Shown one piece after another: positions 8,408 to 16,791 of a stretch of 64,000 nucleotides of DNA. The first letter of the stretch is position 1; each line of letters starts with the position of its first letter. The stretch is from VAYN01 sp963715475. Lineage in GTDB: Bacteria > Actinomycetota > Thermoleophilia > Solirubrobacterales > 70-9. Made by a program: the position numbers and the translations under genes. Location of the stretch: NCBI GenBank assembly GCA_963715475.1, contig OY970241.1:992001-1056000 (forward strand). Direction: 5' to 3'. The notes below the pieces were generated by a model. It was not told the origin of the DNA, searched no databases, and saw only the letters and a list, made by a program, of their open reading frames with translations.

Positions 8408-8930
8408 GAAAGCCGAGAAAACCTCCAAAGCCGCCAAGGAGACCGAGCGCAGCGAAGAGATCGGGCTGCACAACCTGAAGCCGAAGCCCGGCTCGAAAAG
8501 GCCGCGCAAGCGGATCGGCCGCGGCGAGGGCAGCGGCCTCGGGAAGACCTCGGGCCGCGGCCACAAGGGCGCCGGCTCGCGCTCGGGCCGCAAGCGCAAG
8601 GCCGGCTACGAGGGCGGTCAGAACCCGATCCACATGCGGATGCGAAAGCTGCGCGGACCGCACATGAAGAAGTCGATGCCCTTCGAGAACTTCCGCACCC
8701 GGACCCAGCCGGTCAACCTCTCCGACCTCGAGGCGCGCTTTGACAGCGGCGCCGAGGTGACTCCCGAGAGCCTGCGCGAGAAGGGATTGGCCAAGCGCAA
8801 GGACCCCGTCAAGGTGCTCGCCCGAGGCGAGATCAAGAAGAAGCTCGAGGTTCACGCGCATGCGTTCAGCGCGGCCGCCAAGGAGCAGATAGAAGCGGCC
8901 GGCGGTTCCTGTCACACTCTGGAGCCGTAA
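8400..8930 (+). CDS. rplO: 50S ribosomal protein L15
   Basis: 176 residues from a GTG overlapping rpmD. After a charged leader of about 20 residues (AEKAEKTSKAAKETERSEE) the L15 core starts at IGLHNLKPKPGSKRPRKRIG, followed by the glycine-rich GRGEGSGLGKTSGRGHKG. The C-terminal part (KVLARGEIKKKLEVHAHAFS) is typical. L15 is a late-assembly protein. The stop overlaps the secY ATG (TAATG). Confidence 0.96.
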   Translation: MAEKAEKTSKAAKETERSEEIGLHNLKPKPGSKRPRKRIGRGEGSGLGKTSGRGHKGAGSRSGRKRKAGYEGGQNPIHMRMRKLRGPHMKKSMPFENFRTRTQPVNLSDLEARFDSGAEVTPESLREKGLAKRKDPVKVLARGEIKKKLEVHAHAFSAAAKEQIEAAGGSCHTLEP

Positions 8931-10198
8931 TGCTCAGGACGATTATCAACGCTTTCGGCGTTGCGGAGATTCGCAAGAAACTTGCGTTCACCGCGGCGAT
9001 GCTGGCGCTGTACCGGCTCGGCGCCTACATCCCGGCCCCGGGCGTCGACGTCAACGCCGTCAAGGAAATCCAGAGCAACTTCGGCGGCTCCGGCGTCCTC
9101 GGCTTCCTCAACATGTTCTCCGGCGGCGGGCTCTCGCGGCTGAGCCTCTTCGCGCTGGGGATCATGCCCTACATCACGGCCTCGATCATCCTCCAGCTGC
9201 TGACCGTCGTCGTCCCCTCGCTGGAGCGCCTGCAGAAAGAGGGCGAAGTCGGGCAGCAGAAAATCACCCAGTACACCCGCTACCTCACCGTCGGCCTCGC
9301 CTTCGCCCAGTCGGTCGGCTACGTCTTCCTCTTCAAGTCGTTCGGCAACCAGGCCGGGACCCAGGTGGTCAACCCGACCTTCGGCCGGGTCTTCCTGATC
9401 GTGATGTGCCTGACCGCGGGCTGCACCCTGCTGATGTGGCTGGGCGAGCTGATCACCCAGCGCGGGATCGGCAACGGCATCTCGCTGATGATCTTCGCCT
9501 CGATCGCCTCCAGCATCGTCCCCGGCCTCTCGAAGTGGTGGAACAACCCGGATCAGGTCTTCGTCGTGATGATGCCCTTCATCGCCCTGGCGGTGATCGT
9601 CGCGATCGTCTTCGTCCAGGAGGGACAGCGGCGGATCCCGGTCCAGTACGCGAAACGGATGGTCGGGCGGAAAATGACCTCGGGCGGCTCGACCTACCTG
9701 CCGCTGCGGGTCAACATGGCCGGCGTCATCCCGGTCATCTTCGCCGCCTCGATCATGGCCTTCCCCTCGACGGTCGGGCAGATGCTCAACACCAACGCGG
9801 CGCTCAACTTCGCCAGCTTCTTCGGCCCCAACAAGTGGCCCTACGTGATCGGCGAGATCTTCTTCATCATCGTCTTCACCTACTTCTACACCGCGGTCAC
9901 CTTCAACCCGGTCGACCAGGCGGACAACCTGAAGAAATACGGCGGCTTCATCCCCGGGGTGCGCCCGGGCCGGCCCACCGCCGAATACCTCGACCGCATC
10001 CTCTCCCGCCTCACCTTCCCGGGCGCCCTCTACCTCGGGGCGGTGGCGGCGCTGCCGACGATCCTGATCAGCCAGACCTCGGCCAACTTCTACTTCGGCG
10101 GCACCTCGATCCTGATCGTGATCGGCGTCGCCCTGGAAACCGTGAAGCAGCTCGAGGCCCAGCTGATGATGAGGAACTACGAGGGGTTCCTCAAATAA
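8930..10198 (+). CDS. secY: Preprotein translocase channel subunit SecY
   Basis: 422 residues with about ten hydrophobic segments. Family blocks include PAPGVDVNAV after the first membrane segment, GIMPYITASIILQLL, the arginine-rich cytosolic loop RRIPVQYAKRMVGRKM, and FNPVDQADNLKKYGGFIPGVRPGRPTAEYL. It forms the channel that moves unfolded proteins across or into the inner membrane together with SecE and SecG, which are not in the window. Its position after rplO and before adk is conserved. Confidence 0.98.
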   Translation: MLRTIINAFGVAEIRKKLAFTAAMLALYRLGAYIPAPGVDVNAVKEIQSNFGGSGVLGFLNMFSGGGLSRLSLFALGIMPYITASIILQLLTVVVPSLERLQKEGEVGQQKITQYTRYLTVGLAFAQSVGYVFLFKSFGNQAGTQVVNPTFGRVFLIVMCLTAGCTLLMWLGELITQRGIGNGISLMIFASIASSIVPGLSKWWNNPDQVFVVMMPFIALAVIVAIVFVQEGQRRIPVQYAKRMVGRKMTSGGSTYLPLRVNMAGVIPVIFAASIMAFPSTVGQMLNTNAALNFASFFGPNKWPYVIGEIFFIIVFTYFYTAVTFNPVDQADNLKKYGGFIPGVRPGRPTAEYLDRILSRLTFPGALYLGAVAALPTILISQTSANFYFGGTSILIVIGVALETVKQLEAQLMMRNYEGFLK

Positions 10199-10210
10199 GC
10201 TGCGCGCTCG

Positions 10211-10891
10211 ATGGCTGAGCTCAATCTCGTCCTCCTGGGCCCTCCCGGCTCCGGCAAGGGAACCCAGGGTGAGCGGCTGCAGGAAGACCTGCGGCTGCCC
10301 TACTACGCGACCGGGGACATTCTCCGCGCGGCGGTGCGGGACGAAACCGAGCTGGGCAGGACGGCGAAGGAGTACATGGAGCGCGGCGACCTGGTCCCCG
10401 ACGAGGTGATCGTCGGCGTGATCGCGGATCGGATCGACTCCGGCGAGGCGCTCGACGGCTTCATCCTCGACGGCTTCCCCCGCACCACCCCCCAGGCCGA
10501 GGCGCTCGACGCCAAGCTCGGCGAGCTCGGGCGGGCGGTCAGCGCGGTGCTGCTGATCGACGTCTCCGACGACGAGGTGGTGCGCCGTCTCGGCGGCCGC
10601 CGCACCTGCGCCGAGAACGGGCACGTCTTCCACGTCGAGTTCGAACCGCCCGAGCGCGAGGGCGTCTGCGACATCGACGGCTCGGAGCTGATCGTCCGCG
10701 AGGACGACAAGCCCGAGGTGATCCGCAAGCGGCTGCAGACCTACCACGAGAAGACCGAGCCGCTGGTCTCCTACTACGACCAGCGCGGCGTCCTGCGCCG
10801 GATCGCGGGCGAGGCGCCCCCCGACGCGGTGGCCGAGAAGGTCCGCCGCACCCTGGCGACCCTGCGGATGGAGCAGGACGAGGCCGTCTAG
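10211..10891 (+). CDS. adk: Adenylate kinase
   Basis: 226 residues. It interconverts ATP plus AMP with two ADP. The Walker A loop LLGPPGSGKGTQ is at residues 8-19, the AMP-binding segment YYATGDILRAAV follows, and DGFPRTTPQAEAL is the conserved core. The lid is of the long type (RRTCAENGHVFHVEFEPPE, then GVCDIDGSEL), but two of the four zinc-site positions are N and D rather than Cys, so the lid may not bind zinc. It follows secY by 12 bases. Confidence 0.97.
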   Translation: MAELNLVLLGPPGSGKGTQGERLQEDLRLPYYATGDILRAAVRDETELGRTAKEYMERGDLVPDEVIVGVIADRIDSGEALDGFILDGFPRTTPQAEALDAKLGELGRAVSAVLLIDVSDDEVVRRLGGRRTCAENGHVFHVEFEPPEREGVCDIDGSELIVREDDKPEVIRKRLQTYHEKTEPLVSYYDQRGVLRRIAGEAPPDAVAEKVRRTLATLRMEQDEAV

Positions 10892-10938
10892 CCCGCGGCC
10901 CGGCGACCCCGCCGGGCGGGACCACTAGCTTGTACCGG

Positions 10939-11697
10939 ATGATCATCAAGAAGACCCCGGCCGAGGTCGAGAAGATGGCGGCCTCGGGCGAGATCCTCGT
11001 CCGCTGCCTGAAGGTGCTGGGGGCGAAGGCGCGGGCCGGGATCACCACCGGCGAACTCGACGCCGCGGCCGAGAAGTTCATCCGCTCGCAGGGGGCGGAG
11101 CCGGCCTTCAAGGGCTACCGCGGCTTCCCCGGGTCGATCTGCGCCTCGCCGAACTCGATGGTGGTGCACGGCATCCCCGGCGAGTACGAGCTGAAGCGCG
11201 GCGACCTGCTCTCCGTCGACGTCGGCGTGATCAAGGACGGCTGGGTCTCCGACGCGGCGATGACGCTCCCGGTCGGCCCGGTCAGCCCCGAGGCGCAGAA
11301 GCTCCTCGACGTCACCAAAGCCTCGCTCTTCGCCGGGGTCGAGCAGATGCGGCCCGGCAACCACCTCGGCGACGTCTCGGCGGCGATCCAGCGGGCGGTG
11401 GAGATCGAGGGCCTCTCGATCATCCGCACCCTGGTCGGGCACGGAATCGGCCGCGACATGCACGAGGAACCACAGGTGCCGAACTTCGGCGAGCCGGGCC
11501 GCGGCCCGGAGCTGGAAGAGGGGATGGTGCTGGCGATCGAGCCGATGGTCAACGTCGGCGGGCCGCTGGTGCGGATGGGGGACGACGGCTGGTCGGTCTA
11601 CTCCGAGGACGGCTCGCTCGCCGCCCACTTCGAGTTCACCGTCGCGGTGACCCCGGAGGGGCCGCGGATCCTCACCCCCTGGCACGAAGCCGACTGA
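10939..11697 (+). CDS. map: Methionine aminopeptidase, type I
   Basis: 252 residues from the ATG at 10939 (MIIKKTPAEVEKMAASGEI); a TTG three codons upstream is an alternative. It removes N-terminal methionine from nascent proteins. Metal ligands are visible: two Asp in DVGVIKDGWVSDAAMTL, His in GHGIGRDMHEEPQVPN, Glu in VLAIEPM and Glu in HFEFTVAV. The HFEFTV block replaces the more usual QFEHTV but keeps the glutamate. It closes the spc part of the operon; infA does not follow. Confidence 0.96.
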   Translation: MIIKKTPAEVEKMAASGEILVRCLKVLGAKARAGITTGELDAAAEKFIRSQGAEPAFKGYRGFPGSICASPNSMVVHGIPGEYELKRGDLLSVDVGVIKDGWVSDAAMTLPVGPVSPEAQKLLDVTKASLFAGVEQMRPGNHLGDVSAAIQRAVEIEGLSIIRTLVGHGIGRDMHEEPQVPNFGEPGRGPELEEGMVLAIEPMVNVGGPLVRMGDDGWSVYSEDGSLAAHFEFTVAVTPEGPRILTPWHEAD

Positions 11698-11716
11698 TCG
11701 CCGCGGCGGGCGCCGC

Positions 11717-12655
11717 TCAGGCGGCGGTGGCGGAGCCGGCCGCGAGCGGGTTCGACTCGCCGGGGATCAGCTTGCGGTAGGAGATCCAGCCCTCGAAGTT
11801 GCCGCTCCAGGCGCCGTCGCCGAGCTCGGCCGGGGTCATCGGCCGGGCGACGTGCTCCAGCGGCGACATGTGGCCGCTCTCGAGCAGGCGGTCGTAGAGG
11901 GCGGTGTCGGCGGCGAGGTCGCGGGTGCCGGCGTGGGTCAGGTAGCTGACCCGCGCACAACGACCAATCGAGATCTTCGCCAGCTCCTCCGCCGAGCCGG
12001 CCTCCTCGCGCTCGGCCTCGCCGATCAGCGGCAGGTGCCATTCGCCGGGCTCGAGCCGGGTCGGGACCGAGCGCTCGAGGGCGTCGCGCATCTTCGTCGC
12101 GATCAGCCTGATCTCCGGCTGGGCGTCGGGATGGCAGCGGAGGTTGAGGAAGTTCTCCCAGGCGGTCGCCGAGACGATCACGGTGTGCCACATGAACGGC
12201 TCCAGGAGGCGGTTGGCGACCTGCTTGTGGACGTTCAGCCAATCGGCGGGCGGATCCTTCAGCGACGGCTCGACCGCGGCCAGGCAGTCGTGCAGGTCCT
12301 CGGCGGCCGCCGCCCGCTGCGGGTCGGCGACCAGCCCCAGGACGTGGCGGACGGCGTCGTCGCGCGCCCGCAGCCACTCCGCTTCGGCGGCGTCGCGGGC
12401 GGCCCCGGTCAGCGCCGGCCCCGCCTGCATCCCCGGCTTGTTCGAGCCGAACTCGATCGGCACGTAGGGGTCGTCGAGGACCCGGCGCAGCTGTTTGGCG
12501 ACCGGGATCGCGCGGGAGCTGGCGCTGTTGCGCGAGAAGACGCGGTGGGTATTGAACTCGGCGAGGACAAAGCGGGGGAAGGTGGCCTCCAGGGTCGACA
12601 GCCGGTGGCCGGCCGGGGAGACCGAGTCGGCGAGGACTTTCGCTTCGAAACCCAT
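11717..12655 (-). CDS. thyX: Flavin-dependent thymidylate synthase-like protein with circularly permuted motifs
   Basis: 312 residues from the minus-strand ATG at 12655 (MGFEAKVLADSV); in-frame ATGs at 12673 and 12736 are less likely. ThyX makes dTMP from dUMP with FAD and folate. The RHR-type motif is THRVFSRNSASSRAIP (36-51), and the block AWENFLNLRCHPDAQPEIR (165-183) matches the end of a normal ThyX. However, ARVSY (234) and GHMSPLEH (261-268), which lie at the N terminus of classical ThyX, are here at the C terminus. Length also exceeds the usual 220-250. It sits between map and rpmJ on the opposite strand, where infA is normally found. Activity is inferred. Confidence 0.8.
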   Translation of the reverse strand: MGFEAKVLADSVSPAGHRLSTLEATFPRFVLAEFNTHRVFSRNSASSRAIPVAKQLRRVLDDPYVPIEFGSNKPGMQAGPALTGAARDAAEAEWLRARDDAVRHVLGLVADPQRAAAAEDLHDCLAAVEPSLKDPPADWLNVHKQVANRLLEPFMWHTVIVSATAWENFLNLRCHPDAQPEIRLIATKMRDALERSVPTRLEPGEWHLPLIGEAEREEAGSAEELAKISIGRCARVSYLTHAGTRDLAADTALYDRLLESGHMSPLEHVARPMTPAELGDGAWSGNFEGWISYRKLIPGESNPLAAGSATAA

Positions 12656-12861
12656 CGTGGGACACTCTGGCATCCCCCGAAGACGCCAACAAGTCCGGCG
12701 GGGGGCGTAAATTGGGCGCTGCCGGGCGCGCCTCACGCAGGCGTCGCCAAAGGCACTCCCCTGCTATCTTTCCTCGTCGGCCTTGTTGGCCGGTTGGTGC
12801 ATCCTGCCGTCCGATTCATGGGGCGTGCGGGAATCCTGTTGTCAAGACGAGATCCGGAGCG

Positions 12862-12975
12862 ATGAAGGTTCGAGCTTCCGTCAAGCCGATGTGCGAGAAG
12901 TGCAAGGTAATCCGCCGCAACGGTGCGGTCCTGGTGATCTGCCAGAACCCGCGCCACAAGCAGAGGCAGGGTTAG
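12862..12975 (+). CDS. rpmJ: 50S ribosomal protein L36
   Basis: 37 residues, starting MKVRASVKPMCEKCKVIRRNG. The zinc ligands C11, C14, C27 and H32 are all present, so this is the zinc-binding C+ form. It is the first gene of the alpha-operon part and is preceded by about 200 bases of non-coding sequence after the start of the divergent thyX-like gene, so it probably has its own promoter. A GGAGC stretch just before the ATG is the likely ribosome binding site. Confidence 0.96.
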   Translation: MKVRASVKPMCEKCKVIRRNGAVLVICQNPRHKQRQG

Positions 12976-12978
12976 CTC

Positions 12979-13350
12979 GTGGCGCGGATCGCCGGCATCA
13001 ACATCCCGGTCAACAAACGGACCGAAATCGGGCTCACCTACATCTTCGGCATCGGCCGCTCGACGGCGCAGCAGATCCTCAAGGAGACGGGCGTCGACCC
13101 CGACACCCAGGTCAAGGACCTGACCGAGGACGAGGTGATGAAGCTGCGTGAGGCGGTCGAGAACCGCGAAGTCGAGGGCGACCTGCGCCGCGACCGCTCG
13201 CAGAACGTCAAACGGCTGATGGAGATCGGCTCCTACCGGGGCCTGCGCCACCGCCGCGGCCTGCCGGTCCGGGGCCAGCGGACGAAGACCAACGCGCGCG
13301 GCCGCAAGGGCCCGCGGCGCCTCAGCGTCGCCGGCAAGCGCAAGGCATAG
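12979..13350 (+). CDS. rpsM: 30S ribosomal protein S13
   Basis: 123 residues from a GTG three bases after rpmJ. It opens ARIAGINIPVNKRTEIGLTYIFGIG and ends with the basic LPVRGQRTKTNARGRKGPRR tail, both S13 signatures. S13 contacts the P-site tRNA and bridges to L5. Standard alpha-operon position before rpsK. Confidence 0.98.
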   Translation: MARIAGINIPVNKRTEIGLTYIFGIGRSTAQQILKETGVDPDTQVKDLTEDEVMKLREAVENREVEGDLRRDRSQNVKRLMEIGSYRGLRHRRGLPVRGQRTKTNARGRKGPRRLSVAGKRKA

Positions 13351-13362
13351 GCAGGGGGACCG

Positions 13363-13761
13363 ATGGCTGAGAAAAAACCCGGCAAAGGGCGCACCCGCCG
13401 CCGTGTGAAAAAGAACGTCGCCTACGGGCAGGCGCACATCAAGACCTCCTTCAACAACACGATCGTCACCCTGACCGACACCGACGGCAACGTGATCGCC
13501 TGGGAGTCGGCCGGCTCGGCCGGATTCAAAGGCTCGCGCAAGTCGACCCCGTTCGCCGCCCAGGTGACCGCCGACGCCGCCGCCAAAAAAGGCATGGAAC
13601 ACGGTCTCGAAAGGGTCGAAGTCTTCGCCAAGGGCGCCGGCTCGGGCCGCGAGACGGCGATCCGCTCGCTGCAGGCCGCCGGGCTCGACGTGACCACGGT
13701 CAAGGACGTCTCGCCGCAGGCCCACAACGGCTGCCGCCCGAAGAAGCGGAGGCGCGTCTGA
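13363..13761 (+). CDS. rpsK: 30S ribosomal protein S11
   Basis: 132 residues, with AHIKTSFNNTIVTLTDTDGN, the GFKGSRKSTPFAAQ block and the C-terminal KDVSPQAHNGCRPKKRRRV, all diagnostic for S11. It lines the mRNA exit region of the small subunit. An AGGGGGACC stretch ahead of the ATG is a plausible ribosome binding site. The stop overlaps the rpsD ATG by one base. Confidence 0.98.
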   Translation: MAEKKPGKGRTRRRVKKNVAYGQAHIKTSFNNTIVTLTDTDGNVIAWESAGSAGFKGSRKSTPFAAQVTADAAAKKGMEHGLERVEVFAKGAGSGRETAIRSLQAAGLDVTTVKDVSPQAHNGCRPKKRRRV

Positions 13762-14381
13762 TGGCCCGCGACACCGCCCCGCAGTGCAAGCAGTGCCGCC
13801 GCGAGGGGCAGAAACTCTTCTTGAAGGGCGAGCGCTGCTTCACCGACAAGTGCGGGGTCGAGCGCCGCTCCTACCCGCCCGGCGAGCACGGCCGCGGCCG
13901 CCTGCGCCAGTCCGAGTACCGCGTCCAGCTGCGCGAGAAGCAGAAGACCCGCCGCTACTACCAGGTGCTGGAGAAACAGTTCCGCGCCTACTACGAAAAG
14001 GCCGCCCGCCAGGACGGGGTCACCGGCGAGAACCTGCTGCGCCTGCTGGAGTCCCGCTTCGACAACGTCCTCGTCCGCCTCGGCTTCGCCGCTTCCCGGC
14101 GCCAGGCGCGGCAGCTGATCACCCACGGCCACTGGCAGGTCAACGGCCGCCGGGTCAACATCCCCTCCTACCAGGTGCGCCCCGAGGACATCATCTCGAT
14201 CAGGGCCGGGTCGAACGCCACCGACACGATCCGCCGGGCCACCGAACTGGTCTCGACGGTCCCGGCCTGGCTGCAGGCCGATCACGATGCCCTCACCGCC
14301 AAGGTCCTGCGCTACCCCGAGCGCTCCGAGATCTCGGCGCCGGTCCAGGAGCAGCTGATCGTCGAGCTGTACTCCAAGTAG
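13761..14381 (+). CDS. rpsD: 30S ribosomal protein S4, zinc-binding type
   Basis: 206 residues. The N-terminal zinc cluster has four cysteines (CKQCRREGQ, then RCFTDKCG). The S4 RNA-binding domain follows (LLRLLESRFDNVLVRLGFAASRRQARQLI THGHWQVNGRRVNIPS). S4 starts assembly of the small subunit and in many bacteria controls the alpha operon. It precedes rpoA by 39 bases. Confidence 0.98.
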   Translation: MARDTAPQCKQCRREGQKLFLKGERCFTDKCGVERRSYPPGEHGRGRLRQSEYRVQLREKQKTRRYYQVLEKQFRAYYEKAARQDGVTGENLLRLLESRFDNVLVRLGFAASRRQARQLITHGHWQVNGRRVNIPSYQVRPEDIISIRAGSNATDTIRRATELVSTVPAWLQADHDALTAKVLRYPERSEISAPVQEQLIVELYSK

Positions 14382-14420
14382 TCCGGAACGAAATTTCGAA
14401 ACACGCAACGCAAGGAACTC

Positions 14421-15401
14421 ATGACCACTGATTTCCAGGTCCCCCGCATCACCGCCGAAAAGGTCGACGACCGTCGCGGCACCTTCACCATCGAGCCGCT
14501 CGACAAGGGCTTCGGCTACACCTTCGGCAACAGCCTCCGCCGGGTGCTGCTCTCCTCGCTCGGGGGCGCTGCGATCACCAGCGTCCGCATCGAGGGGGTG
14601 GCGCACGAGTTCTCCACCGTGCCCGGCGTCAAAGAGGACGTCACCGACATCGTCCTCAACCTCAAGGACCTCGTCGTCCGCATGCACACCGACGCCGACG
14701 AGGTCGAGGCGCCGCTGGTCGCCACCGGCCCCGGCGAGGTGAAGGCGAAGGACATCGACCTGCCCTCGGGCGTCGAGATCCTCAACCCCGACGCGCCGAT
14801 CGCGACGCTCGAGAAAAAAACCAAACTCGAGGTCTACCTGACGATCGGTCGCGGCCGCGGCTACTCGCCGGCCGAAGAGAACAAGTCCGACGAGCAGCCG
14901 ATCGGGGTGATCCCGATCGACTCGATCTTCTCGCCGATCCGGCGCGCCTCCTACTCGGTCGCCGCCGCCCGCGTCGGCCAGCGGACCGACTTCGACAAAC
15001 TGACGCTCGACCTCGAGACCGACGGCTCGATCGAGCCCGGCGCGGCTCTGCGCGAGGCCTCGGAGATCCTGATCAAGAGCCTGGCGATCTTCACCGACGC
15101 CGACCGGGTCGAAGAACTGACCGCCCGCGAGCCGGCCCCGCCGGTCGCCAGCGACGGCTTCTCGTCGGCCGCGGACAACGGCGGTGCCGCCGCCAACGGG
15201 CTCGACGAGATCCTGATCGAGGAGCTCGAACTGGGCGTGCGCTCCTACAACTGCCTGAAGCGGGCCGGCGTCCAGACGGTCGGCGACCTGGTGCGCAAAT
15301 CGCGCGCGGAACTGAACGCGATCCCCAACTTCGGTCAGAAGTCGATCGAGGAAGTGATCGAGACCCTGCACTCCCGCGGCCTGGACCTCCAGGCCGACTA
15401 G
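14421..15401 (+). CDS. rpoA: RNA polymerase alpha subunit
   Basis: 326 residues. The N-terminal domain that nucleates polymerase assembly is seen in PLDKGFGYTFGNSLRRVLLSSL and GVKEDVTDIVLNLK; the C-terminal domain, which binds UP elements and activators, is seen in LGVRSYNCLKRAGVQTVGDLV and SIEEVIETLHSRGLDL. A linker of about 25 residues rich in A, P and S joins them. AAGGAA precedes the ATG. Flanked by rpsD and rplQ as expected. Confidence 0.98.
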   Translation: MTTDFQVPRITAEKVDDRRGTFTIEPLDKGFGYTFGNSLRRVLLSSLGGAAITSVRIEGVAHEFSTVPGVKEDVTDIVLNLKDLVVRMHTDADEVEAPLVATGPGEVKAKDIDLPSGVEILNPDAPIATLEKKTKLEVYLTIGRGRGYSPAEENKSDEQPIGVIPIDSIFSPIRRASYSVAAARVGQRTDFDKLTLDLETDGSIEPGAALREASEILIKSLAIFTDADRVEELTAREPAPPVASDGFSSAADNGGAAANGLDEILIEELELGVRSYNCLKRAGVQTVGDLVRKSRAELNAIPNFGQKSIEEVIETLHSRGLDLQAD

Positions 15402-15431
15402 GGAGCGAGCGGGAGAGGCACGGGCGGAGCG

Positions 15432-15785
15432 ATGCGGCACAAAAAGAAGCGGAACAAGCTGAGCCGCGACAAGGCCCATCGCTCGGCGCTGCTCTCCAAC
15501 CTCTCCAAGCAGCTGATCGAGCACGAGCGGATCCAGACCAGCCAGGCCAAGGCCAAGGCGGTCAAGCCCGAAGTGGAGAAGCTGATCACCCTGGCCAAGC
15601 GCGGCGACCTGCACGCCCGCCGCCAGGCGCTGGCCACCCTCCACAACGACAAGTTCATCGTCCACAAGCTGTTCGACGAGGTGGCGCCGCGCTACGCGAC
15701 GCGGCCGGGTGGGTACACCCGGATCGTCAAGCTCGGTCCGAGGAAATCGGACTCGACCGAGATGGTCTTTCTCGAGCTGGTCTGA
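15432..15785 (+). CDS. rplQ: 50S ribosomal protein L17
   Basis: 117 residues with MRHKKKRNKLSRDKAHRSAL at the start and the family blocks LIEHERIQTSQAKAKAVKPE and PGGYTRIVKLGPRKSDSTEM. L17 lies near the tunnel exit. It is the last gene of the ribosomal superoperon and is followed by a strong nested hairpin before the convergent truA. Confidence 0.98.
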   Translation: MRHKKKRNKLSRDKAHRSALLSNLSKQLIEHERIQTSQAKAKAVKPEVEKLITLAKRGDLHARRQALATLHNDKFIVHKLFDEVAPRYATRPGGYTRIVKLGPRKSDSTEMVFLELV

Positions 15786-15826
15786 GGGGCCGGGGTCGGG
15801 GACCCTCGTTCTGACGTGGGCGGGGG

Positions 15827-15917
15827 CCGGGATGGGGACACCCTCGTTCTGACAAATGCCGGTCTGATGAGACCGGCATTTTGAGTATCCGCCAGCCCGA
15901 GGGTGTCCCCATCCCGG
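15827..15917. terminator. Nested hairpin between rplQ and truA, likely bidirectional terminator
   Basis: CCGGGATGGGGACACCCTCG (15827-15846) pairs perfectly with 15898-15917, a 20-bp stem. Inside it is a second perfect 11-bp hairpin, AAATGCCGGTC/GACCGGCATTT (15854-15864 and 15871-15881), which has the A-tract/T-tract layout of a two-way intrinsic terminator. A partial direct copy, GGGGACCCTCGTTCTGAC, lies just upstream at 15798-15815. Position between convergent genes supports termination; the outer stem may be a REP-like element. Confidence 0.75.
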
Positions 15918-15941
15918 CTTCGACAGTCGCCGAGGGACGGC

Positions 15942-16673
15942 TCAGTAGGTGACGGACTCCAGGTAGAGGCCGTGGGGGGGCGCGGTATCTCCGGCCTCGG
16001 TTCTGGGTGCGCCGGCTAGGAGCTGGGTGAAGTTGTCGACGCTGCGGCGGCCTGAGGCTGCTTCCATCTGGGTGCCGACGAGGACTCGGACCATGTTGCG
16101 CATGAAGGCGTCGGCGGTGACGCGGAAGGCGAGGATGTCGCCTTCCTCGGTCCAGGAGGCGGCGTGGACGTCGCGCTCGAAGCGGACGTGGTCGGTCTGG
16201 GTGGGGGTGAAGGCGGTGAAGTCGTGGGTGCCCACCAGGGCGGCGGCGCAGGCGTCGAGGGCCCCGCGGTCGATCCGGTGGGGCCACCAGAGGGCCCTGT
16301 CCTGCTCGAAGGGGCTGGGGGCCGAGCGGGCGAGGAGGCGGTAGCGGTAGCTGCGTGCCCTGGCATCGCGGCGGGCGTCGAAGCCGTCGGGGGCGGCCGC
16401 GGCGGCGGTGACGGCGACGTCGTCGGGGCCGATGCCGTTGAGGCGGCGCATCAGGTCCCCGGGAACCTCGGCGGCGGTCTCGAAGCTCGCCACCTGCCCG
16501 AGCGCGTGGACGCCGGTGTCGGTGCGGCCGGCGACGGTCAGCTCGACCGGCTCCCGCAGGATCGTCGCCAGCGCCGCCTCCAGCTCGGCTTGAACCGTCC
16601 GCCGGCCGGGCTGCCGCGCCCAGCCCCGGAAGCCGGCGCCGTCGTATTCGATGTCGAGCCGCACCGTGGTCAC
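15942..16673 (-). CDS. truA: tRNA pseudouridine(38-40) synthase
   Basis: 243 residues from the minus-strand GTG at 16673 (VTTVRLDIEYDGAGFRGWARQPG). TruA makes pseudouridine in the tRNA anticodon arm. The catalytic aspartate lies in AGRTDTGVHALGQV, and the blocks RSYRYRLL, GTHDFTAFT and FMRNMVRVLVGT follow. The open frame continues 56 codons upstream, but that part has no family similarity and would run into the next promoter region. It converges on rplQ. Confidence 0.95.
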   Translation of the reverse strand: MTTVRLDIEYDGAGFRGWARQPGRRTVQAELEAALATILREPVELTVAGRTDTGVHALGQVASFETAAEVPGDLMRRLNGIGPDDVAVTAAAAAPDGFDARRDARARSYRYRLLARSAPSPFEQDRALWWPHRIDRGALDACAAALVGTHDFTAFTPTQTDHVRFERDVHAASWTEEGDILAFRVTADAFMRNMVRVLVGTQMEAASGRRSVDNFTQLLAGAPRTEAGDTAPPHGLYLESVTY

Positions 16674-16743
16674 GGCGGCAGTATCCCGGCTCGGCGCGAT
16701 TTGCTGCACGTCCGCGGGCCCACCGGTCCAGGAGGCCGGCGCG

Positions 16744-16749
16744 CTACGA
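16744..16749 (+). promoter_or_regulatory. Putative -10 box upstream of the Fic operon
   Basis: TACGAT lies 42 bases before the ATG of the antitoxin-like gene in the short divergent gap with truA, and fits the actinobacterial TANNNT -10 pattern. No convincing -35 is visible at the right distance. AAAGGTG at 16780-16786 is the likely ribosome binding site. Confidence 0.35.
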
Positions 16750-16791
16750 TGTGACGGCAAAGTGCTGGTCTGACGCCAGAAAGGTGATTCG

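Noticed and set aside
8912..10747. 611-residue open frame on the minus strand across secY and adk
   Set aside because: It is exactly antisense to two clear genes, is rich in D, R, H and V as expected from a G+C-rich reverse frame, and has no domain pattern.
12656..12861. Consensus promoter for the rpmJ operon
   Set aside because: TATCTT at 12775-12780 fits a -10, but no -35 lies at a proper distance. I leave it as unproven.
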